A stretch of 64,000 nt of DNA, taken from contig QDFQ01000003.1 in the NCBI GenBank assembly GCA_003075315.1, forward strand, positions 186,001 to 250,000, written 5' to 3'. Below the pieces are notes generated by a model that saw only the letters and a list, made by a program, of their open reading frames with translations, was not told where the DNA came from and searched no databases. Shown piece after piece: positions 62,749 through 64,000 of this stretch; positions within the stretch are counted from its first letter, which is position 1; the number at the start of each line of letters is the position of its first letter. This DNA is from Arthrobacter sp. TPD3018. GTDB lineage: Bacteria; Pseudomonadota; Alphaproteobacteria; Sphingomonadales; Sphingomonadaceae. The position numbers and the translations under genes were made by a program.

Positions 62749-63602
62749 GCGGCTGGCATATCGGCATCATCGGCGGGTCGGGGCTGTACGACGTTGCCGG
62801 GATCGAGGACGGCCGCTGGGTCGAAGTCGCGACGCCTTGGGGGCAGCCCTCCGATGCGATCTTCACGGGGTGCGTCGGTGCGGCCCGCGTGTCGTTCCTG
62901 CCGCGCCACGGCCGGGGGCATCGGATCAGCCCCGACGAGCTCAATGCCCGCGCCAATATCGATGCGCTGAAGCGGATGGGCGTCACCGACGTGCTGGCGG
63001 TGTCGTCGGTCGGGTCGCTGGTCGAAGATCGCCCGCCGGGCAGCTTCACGATCGTCGACCAGTTCATCGACCGGACGAAGGGGCGCGTGTCGAGCTTCTT
63101 CGGCACCGGCTGCGTCGCGCATGTCTCGATGGCCGATCCGGTCTGCCCGCGGCTGTCGGCGTTGGTCGCAGACGCGGCGGGGGAGGGCGTGAATCGCGGC
63201 GGCACCTATCTCGCGATGGAGGGGCCGCAATTTTCGACGCGTGCGGAAAGCCTGCTCTACCGGCAATGGGGCTGCCATGTGATCGGCATGACCGCAATGC
63301 CCGAGGCCAAGCTCGCCCGCGAGGCGGAGCTGCCCTATGCGCTGGTCGGCATGGTGACGGATTACGACTGCTGGCGTGCGGAGGAGGCGGCGGTCGATGT
63401 GACGCAGGTGCTGGCGCAGCTGTCCGCCAATGCGGCGAAGGCGCGAGCCATGGTGCTGGCATTGCTACGCGGGTTGCCGGCGGAGCGGGCGGCGTCGCCG
63501 ATCGATACGTGCCTGGATGCGGCGATCATCACTGCGAAGGGCGCGCGCGATCCGGCGCTGGTCGCGAAGCTGGATGCGGTGGCGGGTAGGGCGCTTGCTT
63601 AA
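62745..63602 (+). CDS. mtnP: S-methyl-5'-thioadenosine phosphorylase
   Basis: 285 aa. Splits MTA, a by-product of polyamine and homoserine lactone synthesis, to adenine and methylthioribose-1-phosphate. IGIIGGSGLYDVAGIED, FLPRHGRGHRISPDELNARANIDALK, AVSSVGSLVED, YLAMEGPQFSTRAES and GMTAMPEAKLAREAELPYA are MTA phosphorylase signatures. GTG start at 62745 overlaps the permease stop (GTGA). Another Met-recycling gene in this window. Confidence 0.95.
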   Translation: MSGWHIGIIGGSGLYDVAGIEDGRWVEVATPWGQPSDAIFTGCVGAARVSFLPRHGRGHRISPDELNARANIDALKRMGVTDVLAVSSVGSLVEDRPPGSFTIVDQFIDRTKGRVSSFFGTGCVAHVSMADPVCPRLSALVADAAGEGVNRGGTYLAMEGPQFSTRAESLLYRQWGCHVIGMTAMPEAKLAREAELPYALVGMVTDYDCWRAEEAAVDVTQVLAQLSANAAKARAMVLALLRGLPAERAASPIDTCLDAAIITAKGARDPALVAKLDAVAGRALA

Positions 63603-63609
63603 ACTCTTC

Positions 63610-63717
63610 CGTCACCCCGGACTTGTTCCGGGGTCCACTGTGCCGCGAGGGCGGGGTAGGAGGCTTCAGCCTCTCTCCTCGCCGCAGAGTGGACCCCGGA
63701 ACAAGTCCGGGGTGACG
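63610..63717. repeat. Intergenic palindrome, CGTCACCCCGG...GGTCCAC type
   Basis: Left CGTCACCCCGGACTTGTTCC, GGGGTCCACT; right AGTGGACCCC and GGAACAAGTCCGGGGTGACG, perfect complements over 30 bases. Inner sequence is GTCCAC instead of GTCCCGC. Eight bases after mtnP. Confidence 0.9.
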
Positions 63718-63744
63718 AAGTGCTTTGGGCAGCGGCTCGCCCAA

Positions 63745-63778
63745 TAAAAAGGGGAGGGGCCTTGCGGCACCTCCCCTT
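63745..63778 (-). terminator. Rho-independent terminator of acnA
   Basis: AAGGGGAGG (63749-63757) pairs with CCTCCCCTT (63770-63778); on the minus strand the stem is followed by T5 (complement of A5 at 63746-63750). Lies 26 bp past the acnA stop. The TTCTT on the other side could also serve mtnP. Confidence 0.75.
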
Positions 63779-63803
63779 CTTCGTGTCCGAAGGTCGAACC
63801 CTC

Positions 63804-64000
63804 TTACGCGGCCAGCTTGCGCAGCACGTACTGTAGGATGCCGCCGTTGAGGAAATATTCCAGCTCGTTGACGGTATCGATGCGGCAGCGCGTTTCGAAC
63901 GTCTCGGTGCTGCCGTCGGCGCGCTTCAGCGTCACTTCGACGGTCTGACGCGGGCGCAGGTCGGCGACGCCGGTGATCGTGAACGTCTCGGTGCCGTCCA
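63804..64000 (-). CDS. acnA: Aconitate hydratase A, C-terminal fragment
   Basis: Only the last 65 codons are in the window; the gene continues to the right. The translation ends TFETRCRIDTVNELEYFLNG then GILQYVLRKLAA, the characteristic C-terminus of AcnA (iron-regulatory-protein-like aconitase), preceded by ADLRPRQTVEVTLKRADGS. The TCA-cycle enzyme interconverts citrate and isocitrate with a 4Fe-4S cluster, whose ligands are outside the window. Confidence 0.93.
   Translation of the reverse strand, partial: DGTETFTITGVADLRPRQTVEVTLKRADGSTETFETRCRIDTVNELEYFLNGGILQYVLRKLAA

Overview
The window is 64 kb of GC-rich (roughly two-thirds G+C by eye) alphaproteobacterial chromosome, most likely from Sphingomonas or a close relative. 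The evidence is a GcrA cell-cycle regulator, a DUF3035/BamF-type lipoprotein, CobS/CobT, prfB without a programmed frameshift, GcvA-type LysR and M20D amidohydrolase genes, and many intergenic palindromes with CGTCA...TGACG ends. No rRNA, tRNA, prophage, transposase or CRISPR array was recognised. Almost everything looks like core chromosome, with one clearly different, AT-richer insert.

Layout. 1-2797: end of a class A PBP, prfB, and a SAM methyltransferase. 2798-4585: low-GC insert with a two-gene cassette, a winged-helix-like protein followed by a protein ending in a HEPN-like R-x4-H motif. 4586-6390: a short RadC/JAB protein, thyA and folA. 6515-10060: cobS and cobT with a Phd/PIN toxin-antitoxin pair wedged between them, every junction from antitoxin to cobT overlapping. 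10082-16586: TonB-like protein, M19 dipeptidase, ribF, ileS-lspA-lipoprotein operon. 16964-20643 (minus strand): metC, sseA, Fe-S photolyase. 20673-24853: queF, then a GT4 glycosyltransferase and a GH130 mannoside phosphorylase. 25005-28733: OPT transporter, hom. 29237-32020 (minus strand): three small secreted Cys proteins, a CoA-binding protein, and Mrp. 32092-37597: hflK-hflC, a DegP-type protease, a YjgR-type ATPase. 37781-41968: recO, leuB, a Ppm-GtrA fusion and a facing protein mannosyltransferase. 42167-45200: metZ, apaG, a LysR regulator, a GNAT acetyltransferase. 45178-49311: serine beta-lactamase-like protein, ABC-2 permease, gcrA, outer-membrane beta-barrel. 49493-56431: parE, a TonB_C-like protein, argD-argF, M20D amidohydrolase. 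56578-64000: 2OG-Fe(II) oxygenase, M23 peptidase, erpA-xthA-OM protein, APC permease-mtnP, and the end of acnA.

Themes. Sulfur amino-acid metabolism recurs (hom, metZ, metC, sseA, mtnP), and a 52-bp element occurs just 3' of both metC and hom in the same orientation. Mannose chemistry recurs too (GT4+GH130; Ppm-GtrA+PMT). At least 15 short palindromes sit between genes, none inside a gene. A second, larger palindrome type occurs twice; one copy carries a nested multi-hairpin insert and supplies the argF ribosome-binding site.

The best candidates for something not yet described are the wHTH/HEPN cassette, the toxin-antitoxin pair embedded in cobS-cobT, the 52-bp met-gene element, and the nested palindrome before argF. 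All functional statements are from reading the sequence; no database search was run.
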